Below, one piece after another: positions 23,601-33,669 of a stretch of DNA of 64,000 nucleotides (the first letter of the stretch is position 1; every line of letters starts with the position of its first letter). The notes beneath the pieces are model-generated. The model had not been told where the DNA came from, searched no databases, and saw only the letters and a program-made list of their open reading frames with translations. Source of the DNA: Erodium maritimum (Eukaryota > Streptophyta > Magnoliopsida > Geraniales > Geraniaceae). Position numbers and translations under genes: made by a program. The stretch spans positions 70,292,039 through 70,356,038 of the forward strand of contig OY997593.1 of the NCBI GenBank assembly GCA_963921825.1, in the 5' to 3' direction.

Positions 23601-23667
23601 ATACTGGCCCATCCTTTGAAAACGATGCTCTACAAAGGTTGTAAAGCCTCTGTATGTAATATGGCAT
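17658..23667 (-). CDS. PCO: Plant cysteine oxidase (cysteamine dioxygenase family), 5 exons
   Basis: This non-haem iron thiol dioxygenase oxidises N-terminal cysteine of proteins such as ERF-VII factors, feeding the oxygen-dependent N-degron pathway. Coding exons on the minus strand are 23565-23667, 21513-21658, 20833-20980, 18716-18919 and 17658-17782, all GT-AG; the total of 726 nt gives 241 residues, the usual length of the PCO4/5 group. Iron ligands are visible: PLHNHPGM gives His98 and His100, and GGNIHCF gives His162. The C-terminus is [14 protein letters not shown]. The start is the ATG at 23665-23667, matching the conserved [10 protein letters not shown] start. A leader exon probably ends at the donor CCCGAG|GTACG near 24402, making a 5'UTR intron. 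Introns 1-4 carry several MITEs and a TRIM array. No break is seen in the coding sequence. Confidence 0.92.
17894..18693. mobile_element. Old hairpin MITE split by a younger copy of the same family
   Basis: The left half (17894-18104) and right half (18511-18693) are arms of one degenerate element. The left half ends near the family centre (CTTTGTACCGTACAAAGAG). The right half resumes with CACTTATTATTTTAAATTTT and ends TTTTACAATCATCCCT. A second copy (18105-18510) sits exactly between them. It lies in intron 4 of the cysteine oxidase. Confidence 0.65.
18105..18510. mobile_element. Hairpin MITE, family A, nested copy
   Basis: It begins GGATAATTGCAAGAAAG and ends CTTTTTTGCAATTATCCC, with inverted homology over most of its roughly 406 bp. 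Paired phrases include TTTTACCCTTGAAATTTTA against AAAGGGTAAAATCATCATTTT. No coding sequence. Confidence 0.7.
19024..19907 (+). mobile_element. Tandem array of miniature LTR (TRIM-like) units
   Basis: Four LTR-like segments of about 105 bp lie at 19146-19250, 19360-19464, 19586-19680 and 19803-19907. The clearest run from TGTCAAGGTCCCACATCG to GGGTTTTGACA, an inverted TGTCAA/TTGACA pair. Each of the first three is followed at once by a TGGTATTAGAGTTTG-like tRNA-Met primer site, and each is preceded by a purine tract (GTGAGAGGGG). Internal parts are about 110-120 bp and non-coding, and spacing between units is 214, 226 and 217 bp. A partial LTR start lies at 19024. The third unit has a 10-bp internal deletion. 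The array is inside intron 3 of the cysteine oxidase. Confidence 0.78.
20298..20669. mobile_element. Hairpin MITE, family A, right end degenerate
   Basis: It starts GGATAATTGCAAAATAAGTA and shows the family's inverted phrases: CAAGGGTAAAATTGTCGTTTTG is the partner of the left-arm TGACGATAAAATTT. The right end, ATTGCAAACAATTACCCC, is shortened. It lies in intron 3 of the cysteine oxidase. Confidence 0.6.
20641..20786. repeat. Two-copy 73-bp tandem repeat at the end of a MITE
   Basis: GAGGGTTACAAATTGC at 20641 recurs as GAGGGCTACAAATTGC at 20714. Each copy continues through CCTACACTATTAAAAGCACA and GGCGCG(G/A)TTCTGTGTA with few differences. It ends about 45 bp from the splice donor of exon 3. 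Confidence 0.75.
21075..21482. mobile_element. Hairpin MITE, family A, filling most of intron 2
   Basis: It begins GGGATAACTGCAAAAAAGTA and ends CTTTTTTGCAGTTATCTC, with arms meeting at a central CTTTGTACAGTACAATGAGG. Flanks TTATAACTT (21066-21074) and TTTTAACTA (21483-21491) resemble a worn 9-bp duplication. The element takes up about three quarters of cysteine oxidase intron 2 and ends about 30 bp from the donor side of exon 2. Confidence 0.72.
21874..22310. mobile_element. Hairpin MITE, family A, 437 bp
   Basis: It begins GGAATAATTGCAAAAAA and ends CTTTTTTGTAATTATCCC, with inverted homology across nearly its whole length and a centre at CTTTGTGTCGTACAAAG. It is flanked by TAGAATTAA (21865-21873) and TAGAATTAG (22311-22319), a 9-bp duplication with one mismatch. 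It lies in intron 1 of the cysteine oxidase. Confidence 0.78.
22521..22757. mobile_element. Short hairpin MITE, family C, 237 bp
   Basis: GGGTTAATTGCAAATACC and TATTGCGTACTA at the left pair with TAGTACGCAATAGC and ACAATTAACC at the right. Inner pairs include ACATCCAGCTACCTAAAT against TTTAGGTAGCTGGATAAA. It lies in intron 1 of the cysteine oxidase. Confidence 0.72.
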
Positions 23668-24470
23668 GGTGCAAGGACAGTACTGCCCCACTAAATGGGC
23701 TTCGAGCTAGTAACCAGAAAGTCAATATAGTCTCTGCTAAAGCCGAAGACTTATTGACTTCGAGGATAGTAGAAGAAACCTAAAACTGGGTAGCAATTGA
23801 ATCTCTTCTCCGCAAATCAAACTGATGGCAATAGATCCATATGGAGATTATCTCATTCCTCTCAGCTAGTTTTCTCAGTACGCACCTACCCAACAAAACA
23901 AACGAAGAACACGATCGAATTTAGCTTTCCCATGTCATAAATTTCACATCCCAAGTCCAGATTACTATCTTTTTCATCATCTCAAACGAGTCCATTCAAC
24001 AAATTGGTGGCATTGCTCAGCTTAAACACAACATTGTGTTTAGATGCTGAAGAACAAACAAATGAGAGCAAGAACATGAAAATGGAAGCCCAACCCAATA
24101 AATTCACATTACAGAACTGAGTTCTACACTTACACTCAGCGACCAGAAATCTTCATGACAAAGCCATTAAAATAAAGCAGCTAAGAAAAACAAAACCCAT
24201 TTCGAGAAAGCACCGATTGAATCGAAATGGGGATAGCAAGGGAGCGAATCTTCGGGGACGATGAAAAAAAATGAGCAGAAATGAAATTAGCAAAACCCCT
24301 TATCGAATCGAATCAGACGATCCGGATACGAGAGTTACGAGAGATACGGACACAGAAATTGGACGTGGTAGGCGAGGGAGTGAAGCGTGGAGGATAACGT
24401 ACCTCGGGTGCGCACGATAGGCTGGAGAGAGGTCTGGCTCTGGCTCGCTGGAGCTTCAGGGGTCAGAGGA

Positions 24471-25135
24471 TGAAGAAGGCTCAGAACAATAATATTCAAG
24501 CATCAATTTTTTGGGTACATATTAAGCAAAACTTCAGTTTCTAGTTTTTGTGCTTTTTTTTCTCTTTTCTTTTTAGACCTTCTTAAAAGGGTTAATTACT
24601 AAAAACCATATTATTGTCTATGCTTTTAAGTTAGATTGTATTTTGACCACTATTATTTACTTATAAAATTTGCAATATTTTATTAAACCTAAGGAGGTAA
24701 AGTTCTTCGTCCATAAATAATACATAATATAATTTAAAACGTGAGCAATATATAAATTGGTTTTTACAACTGTGATACATAATATAATTTTTAACATTTA
24801 AAATTAGCAAAACTTGTTTCAAATATAATTTAGAGATAATTTAGTGGAAGTAGAATAAACAAATTCATGTTTTTATAATTATATTGATTTAGAAATACAT
24901 CTATCTAAAATTAAACATTGTAACGATGTATTTTGGTTCTTTCTCCGCTCTAATATTTTTGTTTAAATTCCTCATACTATTGTGGAGGTATTTTTTCCGT
25001 TTATCACCAAAATACAGTCAAGTGCGGAAAAATATAAATTAAATGTAATTCAAATATAATTGTTAAATCTAGATTAATTAAGTAAGAATTATGATAAACT
25101 TATAATCTAATTTTGTAAAATTATCATTATAGTAA
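24471..25135. other. AT-rich upstream region of the cysteine oxidase, nothing recognised
   Basis: No gene or bounded repeat was seen. It should contain the promoter of the minus-strand cysteine oxidase, but no clear TATA box can be assigned. Confidence 0.35.
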
Positions 25136-25878
25136 GGGAAATTTTCATTTTGATACCCTGGCAAATAGTTATTTGCAGTATAATACCCTAGCTTGTTTTT
25201 TTTGCATTTTAATACCTTGACAAACATTTATTTTCACTTTCATACCCAACCGTTAACTTTCCGTCCAAAATAGATGAAAAGTCCAAAATACCGCCTGAGA
25301 CCAATCAAATTTTCAAAACCTACCACAAAAAATCAGATTTTTTATATATTCCAAAAAAATAGATTTTATTTCAAAAATATTTTTAAAAAACAGTTTTTAT
25401 ATATTAAAAAAATCAGATTTATTTCAAAAAACTATTTTAAAAAATCAGTTTAAATATGTTTCAAAAATCTTATTTTTATATAATTCAAAAAATCAGATTT
25501 ATTTCAAAAAAAATATTTAAAAAATCAGTTTTTATATATTACAAAAATCATATTTTTATATATTTCAAAAAATCAAATTTATACATTTGAACAAAAATAA
25601 GATTTTTTTTATAATTAATATTTTATATACGTCACATATTTATGAATAATATTTTTTTAGAAATAATTATTATACATAATTTGGGGTGTTTTTTTAAAAA
25701 AAAAATAACTAGGTCATGTGCAAAGCACATGACCATTTTCCATCCATTTTGGATGGAAAGTTAACGGTTAGACATGAAAGTGAAAATAAATGTTTGTCAG
25801 AGTATTAAAATGAAGAAAAAAAATAGGGTATTATACTGCCAATAAATGTTTATCAGGGTATCAAAATGAAATTTTCCC
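25136..25878. mobile_element. Long hairpin MITE, family D, with AT-rich core repeats
   Basis: GGGAAATTTTCATTTTGATA at the left pairs with TATCAAAATGAAATTTTCCC at the right. The arms continue through TTTATTTTCACTTTCATACC against GACATGAAAGTGAAAATAAA and through GTTAACTTTCCGTCCAAAAT against ATTTTGGATGGAAAGTTAAC. The centre (about 25320-25600) is an irregular tandem of phrases such as AAAAATCAGATTTATTTCAA. No target duplication is clear and there is no coding sequence. Confidence 0.7.
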
Positions 25879-26512
25879 TTATTGCGATTGCAATCAACTT
25901 GAGATAACATAACAAAAAAAACAAAACAACTATGTGATTAAAAAATTAATCATCATTAATTATCAGGTTAATTAGTTGTATTATATTGTGCACTTGTTGA
26001 GATATCGATGTGTCTCCACTCCAACAAGACATAACCTTACAAGAAAAGGTTTTAATTATGTAAAGTACTTGAAACCATGGATTTATGCTAAAAGCCAATT
26101 TGTCTGAACAAATCACTATTGTCATGTGAAACTTTGTTCCATATCCTTTTAGCCAATTAGTTTCCAAACAAAAATTCATCACATGAAAATTTTCCTAGAT
26201 CAACACTATGCCTAGTACATTAACATCATTTTATACATAAAAGGTCCAATCATATCGGATCGTACAAAAATAGATTCAATTATTAGTTTATTAGTCGTGA
26301 CACGATAATTGATTAGCTATCACTTTACAAGTATCACGTTGTATTTGTTTTTGGGATTGTATTCTTATTCAGATACACATGATTATTGATATTCTTGAAC
26401 CGATATAACACGAGTAAAACGAAGAATTTATATTTTCTTTATAATTTATATACAATTGTATGTTAATACTTAAGGGTTAAAGTTAATCTATACACACTTT
26501 TAAAATTATGAG
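25879..26512. other. AT-rich intergenic sequence, nothing recognised
   Basis: No gene or bounded element was recognised. Confidence 0.4.
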
Positions 26513-26915
26513 GGGTAATTGCAAAAAAAACACTTGAAAGTATCTATTTTCTTGTAACTTACTGAATTCTTTTTATAATTGTAAAAAAAATCATAAACGT
26601 GTTTTTTTGTTTTAATTCATATAAAATGATGATTTTTTTTTATTGTTTATATATAAAAAATGATAAGTAAATCAGGAAATGCAAATTTTCACATCCTTAA
26701 GTTTATTTCCCTTTGTCCCATATAAAGGATAAAAAATTTAATGGATACAAATATTTGTATTTTTACTTAGATTTCCAAAGTAAGATCTTCATTTTAAAAC
26801 AAACTAATACAAAGTTTAAAAAAAAAACAATTCCATGGCATTTATATAAGTATGGAAAAGATGACTACAAGTTACAAAAACTGAATATCTCATAGTAAGA
26901 TTTTACAATTATCCC
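26513..26915. mobile_element. Hairpin MITE, family A, diverged copy
   Basis: It starts GGGTAATTGCAAAAAAAAC and ends ATTTTACAATTATCCC, and shows the family centre CTTTGTCCCATATAAAGG. It is more diverged than the intronic copies. Confidence 0.6.
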
Positions 26916-26931
26916 AATTTTTTTTTTTACA

Positions 26932-26946
26932 ATTGAGAGACTTTTT
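26932..26946. repeat. Target-site duplication of the LINE-like derivative, left copy
   Basis: ATTGAGAGACTTTTT, an exact 15-base match to 29751-29765. Confidence 0.8.
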
Positions 26947-27073
26947 TTTATCAGCAAAACATATTTAAATTAAACCTCTCTCAAGCAGGAAGAGGAGTAC
27001 AAGAAGAGAGTCTAGCTACATACTCTCCAACAAAAAGAACCACATGAACGACTACCACCCTGGTAGGTATGAA

Positions 27074-27390
27074 TGGGTACACAGACCCTGAAGATAAATG
27101 GGTACGCAGACCCTGAAGATGAATGGGTACGCAGACCCTGAATGAAGCAATGAAAGGGTACGCATACCCTGAAACCCCACACGGGGGAAACCTATGAAGT
27201 GAAAGGGCACGCAGACCCTGAAGTGAAGGGGTACGCAGACCCTGAAGAGAAGGGGTACGCCGACCTTGAAGTGAATGGGTACGCAGACCCTAAAATGAAT
27301 GGATACGCAGACCCTGAAATGAATGGGTACGCAGACCCTGAAATGAATGGGTACGTAGACCCTGAAATGAAAAGGGGTACGCAGACCTAG
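27074..27390. repeat. Minisatellite, about 12 copies of a 24-bp unit
   Basis: The unit is GGGTACGCAGACCCTGAA plus six bases, mostly ATGAAT. About twelve copies are present, with an irregular spacer after the fourth. Because the unit is a multiple of three it stays open on the plus strand as a repeated NGYADPEM peptide; nothing else suggests that this is translated. Confidence 0.85.
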
Positions 27391-27876
27391 GAAAGAAAAA
27401 AGACGGCTAAAAAAGGAGACTCACACCTTAATATAGCCACCATGAAGCACACAAGGAAAAAAAGGTCAAAACCTAGAAATTCCAAACAATGAGCACAAAC
27501 GAAACTGAAATAAACCAATCTACTACCATAGTAAGAAGAACACCTTGTCTCATTAGGACCATCAATCCGTCACATAGAATGGAAGACGGTCACTAACAAG
27601 TCGGTGGCCAACACCACAAACGACGGAGACAGTGCTAAAGGGAATTACCCTCAAGAACACACTATACTAAAATCAATATTGAAGGAACACTGCTTAATGA
27701 CACTAAGGCCAAACTACTCGTCGAGGGCCAACACCCAGAAACCGACGAAACCTACCCAACAAAGTGGGAGGAAGCAGAGTAAAACCAACATATATTGATA
27801 ATAGCACAATGAGTGGAACATTAAACTATAGAAGGAGAAGAGGAATACCAGTGAGCCTCAGCTAACCACTAGGTCC

Positions 27877-28545
27877 ACGACGATTAACACCCAAGGATGA
27901 GGAAACGCGTCCCACAACCAGACCTGAGATGAAAAGTTGGGCAACAGAGCGAGCCACCAGCAGCTCCTAGACGAGAGCCACAACGATCCACTTCCAAAAA
28001 GATGCATAAATGTGTCCCACGACCAGCTCATCAAAAAAGGCACCTCCGAAGCTACTCACAACCCGAAAGCCTCAGCGAGTCTCCAGTTCCACGACGATCG
28101 ACACTCGGAGATGAAGAAACGTGTCCCACGATCAGACCTGAAAATAGACGCTAGGCAACCGAGCAAACCAACAAAAGCGGCCGGGCTCGAGCCCAACCCA
28201 AACCGGAACCTCCTGACCTCAAAACCATCCGTGACGAAGAGAGATGATGCCAGAAGCACAACGAATCCGAACTCGGAAACGCCTCCCACGATGAAACTGG
28301 CCACACCTCCTCAAGAGCAGCATGGCACCTATCAGCACGACGAAAGACCAGATCCACGACGATCAACACCCGAGAGAATGAGGAAACGCGTCCCACGACC
28401 AGATCTGAATCAAGCGACTGCCAAACAAGAGCAACGAGAAGCGACAATCCAGACACCAAAGCAATCCATCCAACGAAACCAAAACAGTGTTGCCACGATC
28501 AACATCTAAGACAATGAAGAAACGCGTCCCACAACAGATCTGAAA
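27877..28545. repeat. Dispersed imperfect repeat units inside the LINE-like derivative
   Basis: A unit of about 50 bp (CACGACGAT.AACACCC, then GATGAGGAAACGCGTCCCAC and GACCAGATCTGAA-like bases) starts at about 27877, 28093, 28355 and 28494, with a partial copy near 27990. Intervals are irregular (about 100-260 bp). Confidence 0.6.
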
Positions 28546-29750
28546 ATCGGCCTCGCAAGAGTCACGAGAGAACAGCTACCCCGATGGCCAACACCATAGA
28601 CAAATATCAAAGCCTACTCAATGTCAAGGACCAAACACTCCACCAAGCGGCTCCACAAGTGTCAAACTTCTCAAAAAGGGCCACGAAGAACCGTCAGGAA
28701 ACACCCGGGGCCGAAAAAGGTAGGAACTCCACAGTAGGTCAAACTGACCCGGGCCGGTCAACCCGACTCGGACTGGGCAACCCAACCCGAACTGGTAAAT
28801 CTTATCCGGGTGGTTTAACCCGACCCATGTGGGCCAAACCGGCCTGAGCCGAGAGGCCCTACCCAAGCAGAGAACCCGGCCCAAACCAATAAGGCCCAAC
28901 CCGGCCTATAAGGGGGAACCCTACACGGACAACGCCAAAAGCCACCCGCTATTGAACCTGCCCGGACGCGAAGAAGACGGGTGACGTACACCTCCGGCCA
29001 CCAACTTCGAACAACAACCGGACAACCTCCGGCCACCATCCGGCCACCAACGCCGGTCAAACTAACAATAAACAAGAAAACAGATAGGGGAGAAACGACC
29101 TGGAATCAAAGATCCTCCTGAGATGAAGCCGGAACGACGCCTGGCTGAGCTGCCGGAGTAACACAACCGTCCAGAGCAGCAACCAAACGGGGGGGCTCTT
29201 AAGGATCCACGAACCCGACACCCATATCTCCAAATCAGACCAGCCAAACAACACACACCGATGGTGGTGAACCTCCGATGAGCATACGAGAACTCCGGGC
29301 CGGAAGCCCACAAAACTGGAGCAAAAACACCACTGGCTTCCGATTTGCGACGCCATCCACGATCTCCAACCAAGATCTTTGGAGCACATGGCCAGAAAAC
29401 AGGAGCAGGGGCAGAGGACGAGAGCAAGCCTATTTCATGAACGAATCGAGCAGAAAAAGGAGGAGCCACACGGATCCGGACGCAGAGACCACCAAGGTGG
29501 GAGATCTGGCGAACCTGGGCAGAGGAGGAAAAGGAAAAAGGGGGAGAAACAGAGAAGGTTAAAATGACTAAGGGAAGCGGGACCTCCGCCGACAACATTC
29601 ATAGCCGGAGCCATGAACATCATCGACGGAGGAAAACAGGGGCGACGGCTACGTAGGGTTACGAGTTTTGTTTCAGAGCTTTTTTGAGAGGTTTTTCTCT
29701 ATTACTGTAGTTAAAACTTGGATAGGAGTGTTACTTACTGCAGCTTTGTT

Positions 29751-29765
29751 ATTGAGAGACTTTTT
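29751..29765. repeat. Target-site duplication of the LINE-like derivative, right copy
   Basis: ATTGAGAGACTTTTT, identical to 26932-26946. Confidence 0.8.
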
Positions 29766-29930
29766 AGAATTGCAAAAAAAGTGTCATGACTTTTTTTTCT
29801 CTTTTACAATTTATATAAATATGAAGATTTAACCCTTATAACTATATTTATAAACTAATAAATAAAAAACAAAAATTTCAAATTTTCATATCTTTTATTT
29901 TGTTTCTGTTTGATACCGTATAAATAAAAA
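29766..29930. mobile_element. Half of a hairpin MITE, family A
   Basis: Only the left arm is present, from AGAATTGCAAAAAAAGTGTC to the family centre (TGATACCGTATAAATAA). It ends there against the copia remnant, so the right arm has been lost or lies elsewhere. Confidence 0.5.
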
Positions 29931-31035
29931 GATATTGACACACGATCTGTCTCCAAGCTTCACCTTTCCGATTATGTTTTCATTCAACTCCGAGAAGAAT
30001 GACTTCATGCATGTCATGTGATTGCCCGCTCCATTGTTTAAGTACCAAATCTCATCTTCTCTTTTCTCCTTCTCGTGTTCATTTGGCATTATATTTTATT
30101 CATTAAGAAACACAGTCTCATGCACATGTAAAGAGCATAATCTTCTTCTACTATGCTAATCTTGTTTGCTTCTTGGTTCTTTTGTTTTCTGTCAGGACAA
30201 ACAGAGACGGAATGCCCCTTTTCATCATACTGATAGCACACAATGTGAGACTTATCCTTCTTGTCGTTTGCTTGACCTTGATTTTTCTCAATTTTGTCTG
30301 GTATCTTTACCTCGTCCTCTCTTTCCTCTGTCACATCTTCCATGACCTCTCCCTCTAGAGTTAGATTTTTAGTTTGTGTATGATAACTTTTCTTGAGTAT
30401 TATCTTGCTTATCATCGTCAAGGATATGTTACTCGTATGCTTTAAGTCTTCCCACAATATCATCATAGCCAATTGTTTTTAGATCAAGAACTTGTTCTAG
30501 TGAGGCTACGATGTGGATAAACTTGCTTCTCGGCAGACTGTTTAAGAATTTCTTCACAAGTTTTGGTTCCTCAATTGTCTCTCCAAGAGACGTTGCCTTT
30601 GAAGCTAACTGAGATAGCTTTCTTGCGAATTCATCGATTGTATCCGTGTCCACCATCTTCATCTTCTCGAACTCAGACATTATCGTTTGTAAATGTGCCT
30701 CCTTAACACGTTATGCTCTTATATTTAGAGTTTTGATTAAGTTCCAAATGTATTTTGGAGAAGTTTAATCACCAACTTGTAAAATAAGAATTTCTGGAAT
30801 TGATTGAAAAATCAATGTTATTGCGATATTATTCTTGTCGGAATTCGTTGAACCACGTTCAATCGTTTCCCATACCTTATGAACATGCAACAAAACTTTC
30901 ATCCTTATACTCCACGCGGTGTAGTTTGACATGGTGAGCATGGGTCAACATATGGTTGACAGAGACAACTCTTTCTGTGTGGTTACATTAGCAATGACCG
31001 AGTTTTCATCGTCTATCGTGGCTCTTATACCAAAT
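29931..31035 (-). pseudogene. Ty1-copia remnant: gag and start of protease
   Basis: Minus-strand segments in order are a UBN2-type gag region (30429-30680; LSQLASKATSLGETIEE and LPRSKFIHIVASLEQ), a zinc-knuckle segment (30089-30472; CYQYDEKGHSVSVC, with the second Cys of the usual CX2C replaced) and the protease start (29895-30089; WYLNNGAGNHMTC, where the active-site Asp-Ser is Asn-Asn). A primer-site-like TTGGTATAAGAGCC lies at about 31020-31033 on the same strand. Integrase, reverse transcriptase and RNase H are absent, so the element is truncated after the protease. Confidence 0.75.
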
Positions 31036-31450
31036 AAAGTCACTTAAATGCATATAGCTTTATAAAGAATATATCTCTTTATTGATGTTTAGAAAATCTC
31101 TCAAAACTAAACACAAGCTCTCTATGTTTCTTATGGATTACCACAACTCGGCATCTCTATTTATAGAGTTATTACAACTTTACTAACTTCTTATTCCTAT
31201 ACGTAATTAGAAAATTTCCTTTTATAATCCTTAGTAGAAATAGTAATCTCTTTGAGCCTCTTTATCCTTAACCAAATTGTTAATGATGTATTGGGCTAAA
31301 AAATATTGAAGCTTGTCAAACAAAATCACCACCATAGATATGATACGTTGTTGAATCTGTTCACTTGGGTAGCCAAATCGAGCAATCAATAAACCCATGT
31401 TTGTTGTTTGTTTTGAAATAATTACGGGCCAATCTAGCCCATTCATTATA
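31036..31450 (-). mobile_element. Probable 5' LTR of the copia remnant
   Basis: This lies directly upstream of the primer-site-like sequence and contains, on the minus strand, a TATAAATAGAGATGCC promoter motif at about 31156-31171. LTR ends are not clear and no second copy is in the window, so the limits are approximate. Confidence 0.4.
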
Positions 31451-33218
31451 GTTACTCATTCAAAACACCACAGAGATATAATACGATATGTTTTGAGTCA
31501 ATCTGGCTCATGGCTTTGGCTTTGGCTATGCCTGTTCTCGTGGGCAAATGTGGTTGATGACCGGAATGTCAAAGCGAAATAAGGCAGCGAAAATAAAATA
31601 AAATCTAGGAATGTCTTTCAAACGCCTCGTCGACTTGCTAGAGTCATCAGCTAACAAGTGGACAAAGTTACGAATTCATGAGAGTTTGTTAAGGGTCGTA
31701 ACCAACTTTAGCATCATGCTAGATTTAAGAATAGGGAAAAAAAGAGGAATTATGTTGTGTGTTGTTGTCTTTGTTGAGTGGCTACTACCCACATTTATAT
31801 ACAAAACTAGGTTAAAAAGGACTTAGGAAAGTAATCTACAAAAAGGTATACACTACAAAGACTTGGAGCGTGAGACAAGATAATTTGAATATAAGTTGAG
31901 GTCTCTCACCTTGACTGGAGGTGTGACCATGTTGGCTTGTCCCTTGTTGCTCGTCATGTGCTCCTAGTGTTTCAGGCTCTTCTTGTCTCGGATTTAATGA
32001 AAAATATGATGATCAAGATCTGTGCTATTTATATGACTTAAGATATGGTGTATCTGGTCTTAGGTTTTGACCCTTGACCAAGGTAGAGGACATATCGGTG
32101 TTCGATATAGAGACGATCAATATAATAAAATATAGGTTCGAAATAATTATATGTCGATGAGCATCTACTAACTTGAAACTTCAGACTGCTTAATAATGAG
32201 GGGTGACTGGTGTCTCACCCCCGTATGGGAAGCACTCCTTCAGATGACACGCATCAACATGGGGATGACTTTGGGGCCCTTACGAAGAAAATGGATCGTT
32301 GGTCCGATAGGTCGGCGTTCCCGTGGTCGTGAGTATGGTGTTCGTATCATTCCCCTAGTCTTTATGACTAAAGGTCTGACCGTTGACGGAAACTCCGTCT
32401 TGAGCTTCTTTGATTATGGACCTCGTCCCTATAATTTACAGCTCTGACGGACAACCATGGATGACACAGACGAGTAGATCTCGACGGAGGTAGGTTTCCA
32501 TTAGTCTCTTATACGAGAGTTTGATTGCCCATCCACCCCATTATCCCTTTTAATCTGAGTTTGGAACTTCGTTGGAGTGGGATACGGACGTCAAGGAAAA
32601 TGCAGGTGCGCAGGAAGTCTCCTTAACAACGACATGTGCCCTCTACGCACCGACCTATGGGGTTCTCGATCTACTTGCTCACGGATATGGGCATTTCATA
32701 GAACGAGAGATCGTGCACCCTCACCCACATGCATGTAAAATGAAAGGTTTGATAGTTGTGCAAGCGGTGACAGTTCTCGAGGAGGAAGGAGGTGATGTTG
32801 AAAGGACCACGACTTATCGCTCAAGGTGGTCTCCTTGTCCCTTGTCGACGGGAGAAAAACCTGAGAATCTCCTCCCCAACGGTTTGAACACCATATCGTA
32901 CACCCTCCAAACCGACACCATCACGCCAACAAGTGTTCTTTTTACCGATTTGGTGGACAAACAACCTCTATGCGAGTGCATGCAAGACCCTCCTAGAAAA
33001 GATGGGAATCTCCGTCGGTTGGATTTCGAGTTCTCGAACTCTCCTTTTCCAAGAATGGCGGAAAATATGTGTGCTATTATCTAGCCTAAATTGATCGAAA
33101 CACGCGCTCAACCCGATCATCGAACATCAAATGCCCCGGTAGATCAGCCAAACATGAAAGACATAACTCTTTCCCCATAGACAACCCTTGTGTCTTCTAA
33201 CAAAAGAGAAGATAATCA
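31451..33218. other. Probable relic of retroelement DNA, not recognised
   Basis: Mixed composition. An open frame of about 170 codons (32572-33084, plus strand) has no ATG at its start and no family resemblance; it is flanked by other moderately GC-rich sequence, which suggests decayed transposon rather than a host gene. I see no terminal repeats. Confidence 0.3.
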
Positions 33219-33223
33219 TCTTA
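33219..33223. repeat. Target-site duplication of the Ty3 element, left copy
   Basis: TCTTA, identical to 39047-39051. Confidence 0.85.
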
Positions 33224-33639
33224 TGTTACAATCAAGTCGCAATTGAAGCTTAATTATAACGAATTAGACCAGGAACCGAAGGGATTTGGTTTGATTCAAG
33301 CTAAAAGATACAAATTGTTCTGGAAATGAGAAGAACTGGAAATGTAAACCTAATTAGCCAAAATACAAAAATGAACACCAAATCATAGACAAAGGACTAC
33401 GGGTAGAGGTCACAGCCTTTTGTATCGTGCCTGCATCCGTCCTTGTCACTGCAATTGCAGGACCACCAGTGTACGTGTGCGTTGCGTGGCACTCACGCAA
33501 TCGAAGTTGCAGATAGAGGAAGGAGACGCTCGTGCCTCTCACGCGAGACTCTCAAGCCAAACGGTGCGTTTTGATAAATGAAAGAGAAATAACATAAATA
33601 ACGGTTTGTCAATTGCTTGGAACTGAAGCAATCATGACA
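33224..33639 (-). repeat. 3' LTR of the Ty3 element
   Basis: 416 bp, TGTTAC...CATGACA on the plus strand. It aligns with 38631-39046 without gaps and with seven substitutions. Confidence 0.93.
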
Positions 33640-33669
33640 AATACCTATCCCTTGAGTTTTGGCTTGTCC

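Larger units (their letters stand above)
26947..29750 (-). mobile_element. LINE-like retroposon derivative without polymerase
   Basis: A 2.8-kb GC-rich insert flanked by an exact 15-bp duplication. Read on the minus strand, it ends in a tail typical of plant LINEs (TTTAATTTAAATATGTTTTG, then CTGAT and a run of A), so it was inserted by target priming. Its 5' part (about 28600-29700) is GC-rich with several open frames but no endonuclease or reverse transcriptase motif, and its 3' part is a minisatellite. A repeated segment with ACGCGTCCCACGACCAGA-like cores occurs about five times at 27877-28545. I recognise no protein. The likeliest reading is a non-autonomous LINE derivative that needs another element's enzymes. 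Confidence 0.6.

Noticed and set aside
23668-23691. N-terminal extension of the cysteine oxidase upstream of its ATG
   Set aside because: The upstream start would be GTG, and the sequence just before it looks like an intron end; homologues start at MPYY.
29062-29598. 178-codon frame on the minus strand
   Set aside because: High GC in the LINE-like derivative creates long frames on both strands; no family motif was seen.
32572-33084. 170-codon frame on the plus strand as a gene
   Set aside because: It has no ATG at the start, no splice signals and no family resemblance; the surroundings look like transposon relics.
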